Positions 33,668-41,320 of a stretch of DNA of 64,000 nt are shown here, piece by piece. The stretch is from Anaerolineae bacterium. Lineage in GTDB: Bacteria > Chloroflexota > Anaerolineae > Aggregatilineales > Phototrophicaceae. The notes beneath the pieces were generated by a model. The model made no database searches and was not told the DNA's origin. It saw only the letters and a list, made by a program, of their open reading frames with translations. The translations under genes were made by a program, and so were the position numbers. Location of the stretch: assembly GCA_022843745.1 (NCBI GenBank), contig JALHNB010000001.1:276019-340018 (forward strand). Reading direction: 5' to 3'. Numbering within the stretch: the stretch's first letter is position 1; the number at the start of each line of letters is the position of its first letter.

Positions 33668-34786
33668 ATGCGTCTGTTCATCGCAAGCGGCATTTTTCAC
33701 CCCGAAAGCGGCGGGCCAGCCACTTATCTCAAGGAATTGCTGCCGGAATTGCAACAGCGCGGTTGGGATGTGCGGGCGCTGACCTATGGCGCAGGTGAAG
33801 TCGATTCGTATCCTTATCCGTTGACGCGAATCCCGCGCACGAAACTGCGCTTGCCCCGGTACGCGCTGGCTGCCCGCCCGATGCTGCAATGGGCGAATCT
33901 GGTTTATGTCCATACACTTGCTCTGCCGCTAATCGGCGGAAACGGGCCGCATGTATTGAAAATTGTCGGCGATCAGGCCTGGGAACGCGCTATCCGTCGT
34001 GGTTGGATTCCGCTGACAACTGATATTGACCATTTTCAGACCGCGCGTGATAACTGGAAAGCGTCACTTCAAAAATCTATCCGCGCCGCCGAAGCCCGCC
34101 GCATGGATGGCATCATCGTCCCCAGCCAGTATCTTAAAAATATGGTCATGGGTTGGGGTGTAGACGCGACAAAAATTCAAGTCATCTACAACGCCCTGCC
34201 GCCCGATTACGCCGCTGCCCAGATGTCGCAGGCTGAAGCACGTTTAGAGTTGGGCCTGGGGCAAGAGCCAATATTATTCACCGCCGCGCGTTTAAACCCC
34301 TGGAAAGGTGTCGATCATTTGATTGCCGCGCTTGCCCGCATACCGGATGTGCGTCTGCTGGTGGCTGGTGACGGCGAAATGCGCGTTTCACTTGAACAGC
34401 AAACGGCGAAACTTGGCCTCAGCAATCGTGTCACGTTTTTGGGTAATCTGCCGCGCACGAAAGTCGCGACTTACATGAAAGCGGCTGATTATTTTGCGCT
34501 CTACTCAGGCTACGAAGGTTTATCGCATGTGCTGCTCGAAAGCCTGCGTGCCGGAACGCCTGTGATCGCCAGTGATAAAGGTGGCAATCCTGAAGTTGTT
34601 CGACACGGCATCAACGGCTTACTTGTCCCCTATATCAACCTTGATGCGCTCGTCACGGCCTTAACCGATGCTCTTCGCCCCGGAATGCGCGATTCCCTCG
34701 CAGCCAACAGCCAGCACGGTATGGAGCGCTTCGATTTCGCGCGTATGGTGCAGCAGACTCACGCCGCGCTGGAAGCGTATCTTTAG
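33668..34786 (+). CDS. Family 4 glycosyltransferase
   Basis: A 372-residue GT-B enzyme. It starts MRLFIASGIFHPESGGPATY, with the N-terminal Gly-rich acceptor loop; the donor half has ILFTAARLNPWKGVDHLIAA, FLGNLPRTKVATYMKAADYF and SGYEGLSHVLLESLRAGTPV. It is tightly linked to ychF (three-base gap), probably by shared transcription rather than function. Its TAG stop begins the repeat element at 34784. Substrates are unknown. Confidence 0.9.
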   Translation: MRLFIASGIFHPESGGPATYLKELLPELQQRGWDVRALTYGAGEVDSYPYPLTRIPRTKLRLPRYALAARPMLQWANLVYVHTLALPLIGGNGPHVLKIVGDQAWERAIRRGWIPLTTDIDHFQTARDNWKASLQKSIRAAEARRMDGIIVPSQYLKNMVMGWGVDATKIQVIYNALPPDYAAAQMSQAEARLELGLGQEPILFTAARLNPWKGVDHLIAALARIPDVRLLVAGDGEMRVSLEQQTAKLGLSNRVTFLGNLPRTKVATYMKAADYFALYSGYEGLSHVLLESLRAGTPVIASDKGGNPEVVRHGINGLLVPYINLDALVTALTDALRPGMRDSLAANSQHGMERFDFARMVQQTHAALEAYL

Positions 34787-34931
34787 CGGGTCAGCATTTC
34801 AGCCAGTCAGGCTTGTCAGCAAAATGCGAAGTGATGAGTAGAAAGTAATGAGTGATGAGTAAAAGAGAAATCTAAAACCCAGCACTCAGGACTTTAAACT
34901 CGGCACTAATTTTCAGACCTAAAAGCTGACA
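34784..34931. repeat. Modular octamer/heptamer element B, filling a convergent gap
   Basis: Starts at the TAG stop of the glycosyltransferase. Octamer-type TCAGC units lie at 34791, 34799, 34807 (TCAGG) and 34816. Then five AGTNNNN heptamers at 34830-34864 (AGTGATG, AGTAGAA, AGTAATG, AGTGATG, AGTAAAA). Then four heptamers in the opposite orientation at 34880-34907 (CAGCACT, CAGGACT, TTAAACT, CGGCACT). A single inverted GCTGACAAC at about 34925 closes it. The next gene's stop is at 34934. Confidence 0.9.
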
Positions 34932-34933
34932 AC

Positions 34934-35899
34934 CTACTCGTGCGCTGCAAAGAACGTCCAAATCGCCTCCGTCGCGTCCATGTCGGCGCTGGTGAGGCCG
35001 AGTTCGAACGGCGCTTCGAAGGGTCTGCCCGGCCAGGTATGCCCACCGTAGAAAACGCCGTAAAGTCTCACATCAGCGTTATTTTCGCATTCGCTAAAGC
35101 CTTCGCGCAAAATCCGCGTGTGGTCGTCTGGGTCTGTATCATCGAGCGTAGTGATGTCGCTCCCGGTGGTGCATCCATTGTGATTCGCCCAATAGGTGAG
35201 CGAATTGACCGCCGATAAATAGCCACCGCGCACACCGGCCCAGGGAACAACCGGATCATCTGTGCCTTGAATAATCAGCACTGGAATGGGCGCAGTATCC
35301 GCGCAAGTCGTGACGAGATATTCGGGAAATGTCGAAGCCACCGAAGCAATCGCCGTGATTTGATCGGGCAGTTCGCAGGCAAGCCGGAACGAGAGCATCC
35401 CGCCCATAGAATAGCCGGTGATATAGACATCTTCAATATCAAGTCTGGCTGAAACGAAATCGATAATTTTCGCCATGAAACCCACATCGTCGATATTGCC
35501 AACGCGCGAATCGCCAACGCGGCCATGATTCCACACGCGATTAATGCCATCCGGGTAAACGACGACAAATTTTTCTTGATCCGCCAGGTCGTTAAAGCCG
35601 GAAAAGGATTCGATCCACGCGCCACTTCCACCTGCGCCATGCAGCGCGATCACCAGAGGCATCGGCTCATTGTCGTCAATGTCGGGGATATAAATGCGAT
35701 AGACGCGCTCCACGCCACCATTCGTATCCTGTATGGTGTAGCTGCCTGCTTCGGGGAAATTAGACGTGGCTTCGGTGGTTTCCGGCGTAATTTCGGGCGT
35801 GACTTCGGGTTCTTCCGTCTCCTGATGATTGACGTTACCCACGAGGAACAGCGCAATCAACAATAAGCTCCATATCCTGAGCTTCATAAAACGATCCAT
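34934..35899 (-). CDS. Exported PHB-depolymerase/esterase-like alpha/beta hydrolase
   Basis: A 321-residue protein with a hydrophobic signal segment (about 8-21), a Glu/Thr/Pro-rich linker (about 25-48), then an LpqC/poly(3-hydroxybutyrate) depolymerase-type domain: PLVIALHGAGGSGAWIESF (oxyanion loop), nucleophile elbow TGYSMGGM (Ser164), GTDDPVVPW (acid) and YGGHTWPG (His). The family hydrolyses polyester or feruloyl-ester substrates outside the cell. AGAGG precedes the ATG by six bases. The gene is convergent with the GT gene and divergent from the acetyltransferase. Substrate is not predictable. Confidence 0.9.
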   Translation of the reverse strand: MDRFMKLRIWSLLLIALFLVGNVNHQETEEPEVTPEITPETTEATSNFPEAGSYTIQDTNGGVERVYRIYIPDIDDNEPMPLVIALHGAGGSGAWIESFSGFNDLADQEKFVVVYPDGINRVWNHGRVGDSRVGNIDDVGFMAKIIDFVSARLDIEDVYITGYSMGGMLSFRLACELPDQITAIASVASTFPEYLVTTCADTAPIPVLIIQGTDDPVVPWAGVRGGYLSAVNSLTYWANHNGCTTGSDITTLDDTDPDDHTRILREGFSECENNADVRLYGVFYGGHTWPGRPFEAPFELGLTSADMDATEAIWTFFAAHE

Positions 35900-35942
35900 A
35901 ATAGCCTCTTTTCGTCGAACAATTCTGCTGAGTTTACCTACG

Positions 35943-35991
35943 AATCGAGTAAAGCGTTCGATTTGTAAGGTGAAATAAGAACAATTGTTCT
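35943..35991. promoter_or_regulatory. Operator-like palindromes in a divergent promoter region
   Basis: AGAACAATTGTTCT at 35978-35991 is a perfect 14-bp palindrome. AATCGA at 35943-35948 and TCGATT at 35958-35963 form a second dyad with a nine-base spacer. Both lie between the esterase start (35899) and the acetyltransferase start (36080), so a repressor or activator could control either gene. No matching regulator is assigned. Confidence 0.45.
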
Positions 35992-36079
35992 GGTCCAGAA
36001 TAATTTGGTAAATGGTTCTAACTGGATTCTTAGTGGCTTGGAGATATAATCCTGATGTTCATTTTTGGGAGAACCTTTC

Positions 36080-36892
36080 ATGTCTATTCCGCCGCTTACA
36101 CCCGATCTCACTCGCGAAGTCCTCATCTTTTTGGGCGTAGATGTTGAACAGCCGAGTGTGGCACATCTCAATAAGCTCATGACGGCGTATACGGAGGCTG
36201 TCCCCTGGGAGAGTTTTTCGCGTATCGCTCGGCGGGCGCGTGTCACGAACACAGCCGATTGCCCGCGCTGGCCGGAGATTTTCTGGCGGGAGGCGATGGA
36301 TTTGGGCGGAGGCAGCACGTGTTTCGAGAGTAACTACGCATTTTTCAGCTTACTTCGCGCCCTCGGCTATGACGGCTATCTGACCATCAATAATATGGGC
36401 GAGACGGTTGGCTGCCACAGCGCGATAGTCATCAAGCTGGATGATGAATCCTGGCTGGTGGATGCAGGCCTGCCAATTTATGTCGCGCTGCCGCTTGATC
36501 CGTCAGCAGTTACGCAGCGTTCGAGCCGCTTTCATACCTATACCGTTCGCCCCGGTGGTGTCAATCGGTATCAGATCGAGCGTGATTTCCACCCGAAGCC
36601 TGTTGCGTTCACGCTTCTTGACCTGCCCGTCGAGAATGACCCTTATCGCCAGCGTATGACCGATGATTATGGCGAAAATGGCATTTTTCTCGATATGGCG
36701 ATTGTCGTCAAAGTGATTGATGGGCAAGTCCGGCGCTTCAACAGTTCTGAAAGTCCGCCGCAAATTCAGGTTTTTGAGAACGGTGAACGCACCGATTACG
36801 AAATTACCGTCGATATAGCCGAGGCCATCAGCCGACAATTCAGCATGGATGAGGATGTGGTACGCGCGGCACTGGAGGCGCTGGGGAAGTAG
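36080..36892 (+). CDS. Arylamine N-acetyltransferase-family protein
   Basis: 270 residues from ATG 36080, preceded by GGGAGA at eight bases; an upstream TTG is less likely. It has the NAT cysteine-protease-like triad: Cys81 in GGGSTCFESNYAFFSLLRAL, His113 in VGCHSAIVIKL and Asp128 in SWLVDAGL. NAT enzymes transfer acetyl (or other acyl) groups from CoA to arylamines or to amide-forming intermediates. The C-terminal third (about 190-270) diverges from characterised NATs. The gene stands alone. Its TAG stop begins repeat element C. Confidence 0.85.
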   Translation: MSIPPLTPDLTREVLIFLGVDVEQPSVAHLNKLMTAYTEAVPWESFSRIARRARVTNTADCPRWPEIFWREAMDLGGGSTCFESNYAFFSLLRALGYDGYLTINNMGETVGCHSAIVIKLDDESWLVDAGLPIYVALPLDPSAVTQRSSRFHTYTVRPGGVNRYQIERDFHPKPVAFTLLDLPVENDPYRQRMTDDYGENGIFLDMAIVVKVIDGQVRRFNSSESPPQIQVFENGERTDYEITVDIAEAISRQFSMDEDVVRAALEALGK

Positions 36893-37045
36893 CGGTCAGC
36901 TTGTCAGCGATCAGCTTTTTAGGCTTGAGGGGCAATAGTGCCGAGTTTAAAGTGCTGAGTACCGAGTTTCTGAATAATTGCTCAGACTCAGCACTCGGTA
37001 CTTTTTACTTCGCACGTTGAATTTTAGCTGACAAGCTGAGACTCT
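36890..37045. repeat. Modular octamer/heptamer element C, inverted, filling a convergent gap
   Basis: Outer arms: TCAGC at 36896, 36904 and 36911, and GCTGA at 37027 and 37035; TCAGCTTGTCAGC (36896-36908) and GCTGACAAGCTGA (37027-37039) are a perfect 13-bp inverted pair. Inner arms: five AGTNNNN heptamers at 36937-36971 (AGTGCCG, AGTTTAA, AGTGCTG, AGTACCG, AGTTTCT) and three inverted ones at 36982-37002 (TCAGACT, CAGCACT, CGGTACT). AGTGCTG and AGTACCG occur on both sides but in swapped order. Confidence 0.9.
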
Positions 37046-37054
37046 AATCCGCTA

Positions 37055-37873
37055 TCACCCCCGCTGCCACGCGCGACGGCGCACTTCCAGCGGCGAGAGT
37101 TTGGTTGCCTGCCGGATGCGGCGCGAAAAATGATAGCTGGTCTGGAAGCCGCAGCGCTCGGCGATCATGCCTACCGATAGACCTGTATTTTCCAGAAGCT
37201 CGATTCCCATCGTGACGCGCCGTTCCCAAACATAGGCAATCGGTGTGGTGTTCATTTCAGACTGAAATAATCGAATCAGATGCGATGGGCTGACAGCGGC
37301 GGCACTGGCAAGCGATTCCAGCGTCAGCGGTTCACCCAGGTGGGATTGGATGAACTGGCGCACACGCTCAATTGCCGGGTGCGGCGTAGTCGAGGCATTA
37401 CCCATTAAGAGGCGTTCGCCCTCGCCGATATAACGCCACAACATTTGCGCGCCTAACGCTTTCAGCATCGCATCCGCCGTAGACAGAGTCGTCGTTCGCA
37501 GCGCCAGTGCATTGAACGTGAGATCGGTCATCGGCTGTGAAAGGGGCAGCGGCCAGGGTAAGCGTCGCAGGCGAGCATCCAGTGAATCGGATATATTGGG
37601 AATCGTCATGTGGATAAAGCTGTGCCAGGTATCGCTATCGGCAGCGAAAGCGAAGCGTTCTTTGTGACCGGGGAAAAGGATTGAAACGGTCCCGGCAGGT
37701 GCATAGGATGGTTGATTGTCAACCCAGACGGTCATTTCGCCCGTGTGGATCATGACCAACTGGGTATAGTTTTGCAGACGCGGGCCGAATGTGCCACCCG
37801 GCGGGTATACAATATCCCCCACCTGGATAAACTCCGGCCATAAAAGCGCATCCTGATCCTGCGAAATGGTCAT
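37055..37873 (-). CDS. AraC-family transcriptional regulator
   Basis: A 272-residue protein with an N-terminal cupin-like sensor domain (about 1-150: GDIVYPPGGTFGPRLQNYTQ, FPGHKERFAF) and a C-terminal double helix-turn-helix (LESLASAAAVSPSHLIRLFQ and VGMIAERCGFQTSYHFSRRI with RQATKLSPLEVRRR). It is divergent from the PhyH dioxygenase gene across a 105-base gap containing a direct repeat, the classic arrangement of an AraC activator and its target. Ligand is unknown. Confidence 0.93.
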   Translation of the reverse strand: MTISQDQDALLWPEFIQVGDIVYPPGGTFGPRLQNYTQLVMIHTGEMTVWVDNQPSYAPAGTVSILFPGHKERFAFAADSDTWHSFIHMTIPNISDSLDARLRRLPWPLPLSQPMTDLTFNALALRTTTLSTADAMLKALGAQMLWRYIGEGERLLMGNASTTPHPAIERVRQFIQSHLGEPLTLESLASAAAVSPSHLIRLFQSEMNTTPIAYVWERRVTMGIELLENTGLSVGMIAERCGFQTSYHFSRRIRQATKLSPLEVRRRAWQRG

Positions 37874-37886
37874 AAGACGATGATTT

Positions 37887-37914
37887 CAGACATATTTCTG
37901 CAAATGACAGACAT
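37887..37914. promoter_or_regulatory. Candidate AraC-type operator: two CAGACAT half-sites 21 bp apart
   Basis: CAGACAT occurs at 37887-37893 and 37908-37914 in the same orientation, spaced by 21 bases (two helical turns), in the gap between the AraC gene and the PhyH gene. AraC-family proteins bind direct repeats of this spacing. TAGGAG before ATG 37979 is the PhyH ribosome site. Confidence 0.5.
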
Positions 37915-37978
37915 CGTTAAAGTTGCATGTTTAATGATATTATTAGGGTCATATTGATACAAGTAGGAGTCGGAAAAA

Positions 37979-38881
37979 ATGGTGCAGGCTGCGCTCGGAT
38001 TTGATCTCGACACAAAACACGCTTATCCCGAAGTTACCCAGGCGGACGCAGATTTTTATCGCGAAAATGGATATTTAATCGTCGAAAATGCCATGAGTAT
38101 GGATGAAGTGGAAGAACTGCGGCGCGAAACCACCGCCATCTGCCGAGGCGAACGCGGCGAGATTCGTAACGGCCTGAAGCACTCGCCGGAAGAAACCGAC
38201 GAAGAAATAATCAGTCGTTACCTATGCATTCATTTTCCCCACAAGATATCCGATGTGATGTATCGTCATCTGGCGCATCCGGTGATCGTTGATGCGCTGA
38301 CGCAGGTCGTTAGCCCCAACGTCAAATGTATGCAGTCGATGTTGTTTATCAAGGCCGCTGGAAAACCCGGTCAGGCGTGGCATCAGGACGAAGATTATAT
38401 CCCAACCCGTGATCGTTCATTGGTCGGGGGTTGGATGGCGCTGGACGACGCGACAGTCGAAAATGGCTGTCTGTGGGTGATCCCCGGTTCGCACAAACAC
38501 GGCATTCTCTGGCCGCAGGGCATTCAGAATGACGAGCGCTTTGACTGCACCGAAGAATCCTACGGTTTCCCCTACAGCGTCAAAGACGAAATTCCGGTTG
38601 AAGTTAAGGCAGGCGCGATTGTGTTCTTCAACGGCTATTTATTACACCGTTCGCTGCAAAATCGCGCGAAATCCGGCTATCGTCGCGTACTGGTCAACCA
38701 CTATATGAGTGCGGAGTCGTTCTTGCCCTGGCGCGGCTTCAAAGAAGGTACGCCCATTGGAAAAGCCGATTATCGCGACATCGTGATGATCGCCGGGAAA
38801 GACCCGTTTGCGTATAAGGGTATCGAAGACCTAGCGCGACCATCCGTTCGCCCGACCAAGCAGGGCGGCTGCGTCTGGTAA
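37979..38881 (+). CDS. Phytanoyl-CoA dioxygenase (PhyH)-family oxygenase
   Basis: A 300-residue Fe(II)/2-oxoglutarate-dependent oxygenase. Iron ligands are visible as His135-x-Asp137 (GQAWHQDEDYIPTRD) and a distal His223 (GYLLHRSLQNRAKSGYRR), with the Arg for 2-oxoglutarate a dozen residues on. The middle has ENGCLWVIPGSHKHGILWPQ. PhyH members hydroxylate varied small molecules such as acyl-CoA and ectoine. It is probably controlled by the divergent AraC regulator. Substrate is unknown. Confidence 0.9.
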   Translation: MVQAALGFDLDTKHAYPEVTQADADFYRENGYLIVENAMSMDEVEELRRETTAICRGERGEIRNGLKHSPEETDEEIISRYLCIHFPHKISDVMYRHLAHPVIVDALTQVVSPNVKCMQSMLFIKAAGKPGQAWHQDEDYIPTRDRSLVGGWMALDDATVENGCLWVIPGSHKHGILWPQGIQNDERFDCTEESYGFPYSVKDEIPVEVKAGAIVFFNGYLLHRSLQNRAKSGYRRVLVNHYMSAESFLPWRGFKEGTPIGKADYRDIVMIAGKDPFAYKGIEDLARPSVRPTKQGGCVW

Positions 38882-38891
38882 TTTAAGCAAG

Positions 38892-38975
38892 TCAGCTTTT
38901 CAGCGTCTCATCAGTTCAGCTTTGAAATCCAATGCTGGACTGTTGAGCCAGACGATCAACAGCTAACAACTTTTC
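38892..38975. repeat. Modular octamer element D in a convergent gap
   Basis: Four contiguous octamers: TCAGCTTT (38892), TCAGCGTC (38900), TCATCAGT (38908), TCAGCTTT (38916). The other side has only degenerate inverted units (AGCTAACAAC near 38961). It starts 10 bases after the PhyH stop. From 38976 to 39037 nothing else is seen. Confidence 0.75.
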
Positions 38976-39037
38976 GATGTCTTTTTTCTGCTCGCCTTTT
39001 AATGCCGCGACTGCATTTCCCAAAATACTCTCGATTT

Positions 39038-39604
39038 TTAGGGACTGATCTTTGCTTTTTCCAGGTGTTGGTTCGCCAAACCTGCCTCCGCTTTCAGGCG
39101 CTCAATGCGGCGCTGAAGATAGAGCGAAAAGTAACCCTCGTAGCGTGTCCACAAATCCGGGTTACGCCAGTCATTACCCGTCACATAGCCTCGGCAGTTC
39201 GGTGCGCCACAGGCACAGGCAAATTCGTCATAAGGGCTGCCATCGGTCATGGCATAGTCAAAGCAGACTTCTTCGTTCGGCGCAATATCACGCATAGCGA
39301 CGACACCGATATTGCCGGAAATGCCTGCGTTGGGGTTACAGGAGTGGTTAATGTAATCGCCAGGGCCTTCTTCGCCGGGTTTGGTGAGCAGGAAAAGGCA
39401 TTCTTCGACCTGTACGGTCAGGTGGACAAATTCAGGTGGCAAGAGGCGGTAATCTTTTTCGTGGAGAACGGTGCCGCCCCACATAATGAGGAGTTCGCCC
39501 GCATAAACTGGTTTTGAGGCAAAAAGGCCGTAGTGACCTTTTGTGATGAGGGTTCGGGCTTCGAGTTTGGGCGAATAGTAAGAGCAAGGAAGTGAAAGCT
39601 CCAT
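39038..39604 (-). CDS. SET-domain protein (putative protein lysine methyltransferase)
   Basis: A 188-residue protein. SET signatures: GHYGLFASKPVYAGELLIMW (SET-N), GDYINHSCNPNAGISGNIG (pseudoknot NHxCxPN) and PNEEVCFDYAMTDG (EEhxxDY), followed by a post-SET-like cysteine cluster FACACGAPNCRG. SAM binding and lysine methylation are expected, on a protein target that cannot be named. The C-terminus is a basic helix (RRIERLKAEAGL). A 25-codon frame with an ideal ribosome site lies just upstream on the same strand. Confidence 0.9.
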   Translation of the reverse strand: MELSLPCSYYSPKLEARTLITKGHYGLFASKPVYAGELLIMWGGTVLHEKDYRLLPPEFVHLTVQVEECLFLLTKPGEEGPGDYINHSCNPNAGISGNIGVVAMRDIAPNEEVCFDYAMTDGSPYDEFACACGAPNCRGYVTGNDWRNPDLWTRYEGYFSLYLQRRIERLKAEAGLANQHLEKAKISP

Positions 39605-39639
39605 GTTGTCCTTCTCGATATGTCTATATTTATAGGCGG

Positions 39640-39717
39640 TCAGTAGAACGAAGCGAATGTGACGCAGTATTCGGCGGCGTTGTAAAGCCGGATGTATGGC
39701 AGTGTGGTTGGTTTCAA
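39640..39717 (-). CDS. Possible 25-residue upstream peptide
   Basis: A TTG start at 39717 with AGGAGG (39726-39731 on the complement) eight bases upstream, an optimal ribosome site. The frame encodes M/LKPTTLPYIRLYNAAEYC and five more residues (VTFASFY after the Cys), then TGA, 35 bases before the SET gene ATG. It is rich in aromatic residues. It could be a leader peptide or a real microprotein; no family is recognised. Confidence 0.4.
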   Translation of the reverse strand: MKPTTLPYIRLYNAAEYCVTFASFY

Positions 39718-39903
39718 GGATTTAGCCTCCTCTGGTTAAACGAATTATTCGATTTTATCCCGCTTAAGATAAACAATTGATTCGATTATATGCAGTTTAA
39801 GAAAAATATAAATAGCCCAGCATCGGCCATATTTACCATCTTATCTCAGTAATATGGTGCAGTTTTAATGTAGGATATTTAGACACTATTCAGGAAATTA
39901 TTA

Positions 39904-39962
39904 GGGACACAGCATAGTGTGTCCCCACAAAGTTGATCGTAGGGGCGCACAGGTATGCGCCC
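39904..39962. repeat. Two adjacent REP-like palindromes
   Basis: GGGACACA - GCATAG - TGTGTCCC (39904-39925) and GGGCGCA - CAGGTA - TGCGCCC (39943-39962), each with perfect arms and a six-base loop, and a TAGG or TAGGGG lead-in. They lie 18 bases beyond the stop of the HEAT-repeat gene and could form its transcript 3' end. Confidence 0.75.
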
Positions 39963-39980
39963 TTGAAATCTGTCGTGATT

Positions 39981-41192
39981 TCAGACCATCGAGCTTTGAA
40001 TAATCTGGGTCAGCGAGGCGAGGAAAAGCATCTGGACAACAAAGCTGATGATGCTGACGATAATACCGCCAGCGATGACCGACATGCAGCCCTTCGCCAT
40101 GCCAAAATCGTAGGTTTCGCCCACTTTGGCAAGTGTCTGGAACGTCAATTTCAGGCTTAATAAACCGAGAATACCGGAGAAAATCAGGCCAACCGTATTA
40201 CCGCCGAAGGTGTAGGTGAGGATAATGCCCAAAATCAAAGCGCCAAAGATAATCGGCAGATTCGAGTTGTAGGCTGAAACGACTTTGTAAACCAGAAAGC
40301 GGAATGTGCCATCACCCTTAAAAAGATAGCGGGCAGCCATATGTGTAAAGATAAGCTGCACAATCAGGCCGATCAAACTTGAAACGCCGACGAGTAACCC
40401 GGCAATCATCGCTGTTGAAAAACTGATGGTGCGCAGGAGTTGAGCCTGATCCCAAAATTCTGGATCAACGGCTTCGGGCGGTTTCATATCTAATCTTTGA
40501 GTAGCAGTTGCGTCACGATAAGCCTGCACCGATGCGTGATAGCCGGTAATTACACCGTCCGCGCTCTGGCCGAGCAAGAGAATAGCTAGAATGGTTCCCG
40601 CAATGATGATGCAGGTATAGATGGCAAAATCCAGCCCAACGGTTGACCAGTTTGCCTTGTTGACCGCTTCCTGATGATCCTGGGCGCGTTTTTCTTTTTT
40701 AAGCTGCTTTTCCGTGACCTGAACATTCTTCAGTTCAGTCTCGTTGTGCAGCATATTGTAGGATTCTTCGCCACTCAAGCCCGTTGTTGAGTCTAGTACA
40801 CTGACGAAGAAGGTATCTGTCCGAAGATTGGGGTTAGCCTTTATCGCTTTTGCCAACGCCTTGAGCGCCCGGTTGCGTTCGCCCTTGATCTGGTAGCCGA
40901 GGGCTTCGTTGGTATATTCCATCGCGCGGCTCTCCTGGTCGGGGGTGACGGCGGAACGTGACGGCGCAGCAGGTTTTGCCTCAGCAGGCGGCAGCACGGT
41001 GCCATCATTTTCAATATAAAGTTGGGCTTTGGCGGCGACTTTGCGCACCTGTTCGTCCGGGTCATCTTTGGCGATTTTCGCCAACACCGGGATCATGGCA
41101 TTGTCTTTTTCGCGGGCAATATGTTTAATGGCCTGATAACGGTCTTTGGGATTCGTACTTTTAAGCTGTTTGTCAATGATTGATTGAGCCAC
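39981..41192 (-). CDS. HEAT-repeat plus Yip1-like membrane protein
   Basis: A 403-residue protein from a GTG. Residues 1-60 form HEAT-like helical repeats (NPKDRYQAIKHIAREKDNAM, DPDEQVRKVAAKAQLY). A Pro/Ala linker and a second helical segment (about 85-140, TPR- or HEAT-like) follow. Then there are five or six membrane helices (about 190-400) resembling the Yip1 domain. The function of such fusions is unknown; protein-protein scaffolding at the membrane is a guess. It follows the zinc-ribbon membrane protein gene (128 bases) on the same strand, perhaps the same transcript. Confidence 0.75.
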   Translation of the reverse strand: MAQSIIDKQLKSTNPKDRYQAIKHIAREKDNAMIPVLAKIAKDDPDEQVRKVAAKAQLYIENDGTVLPPAEAKPAAPSRSAVTPDQESRAMEYTNEALGYQIKGERNRALKALAKAIKANPNLRTDTFFVSVLDSTTGLSGEESYNMLHNETELKNVQVTEKQLKKEKRAQDHQEAVNKANWSTVGLDFAIYTCIIIAGTILAILLLGQSADGVITGYHASVQAYRDATATQRLDMKPPEAVDPEFWDQAQLLRTISFSTAMIAGLLVGVSSLIGLIVQLIFTHMAARYLFKGDGTFRFLVYKVVSAYNSNLPIIFGALILGIILTYTFGGNTVGLIFSGILGLLSLKLTFQTLAKVGETYDFGMAKGCMSVIAGGIIVSIISFVVQMLFLASLTQIIQSSMV

Positions 41193-41320
41193 AGGGTTTC
41201 TACTCGCGCTTTTTACTTGATTGGATTGACTCTATTCTAAATTCCGAATCCACTCAGAATGTGTAAAGCTTTGTCGTAGAAACCCTGTTTCGTTAAAAAT
41301 TCATATCCGTGAGGATCAGA

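Larger units (their letters stand above)
39605..39980. other. Intergenic region upstream of the SET gene
   Basis: It holds the small frame at 39640-39717, an AT-rich stretch (39735-39880) that probably contains the promoter for the SET gene, and two palindromes at 39904-39925 and 39943-39962 next to the end of the HEAT gene. No tRNA-like fold was found. Confidence 0.6.

Noticed and set aside
39605-39980. tRNA or small RNA gene in the gap upstream of the SET gene
   Set aside because: No cloverleaf arms or GTTC-type T-loop with matching acceptor stem were found on either strand by eye.
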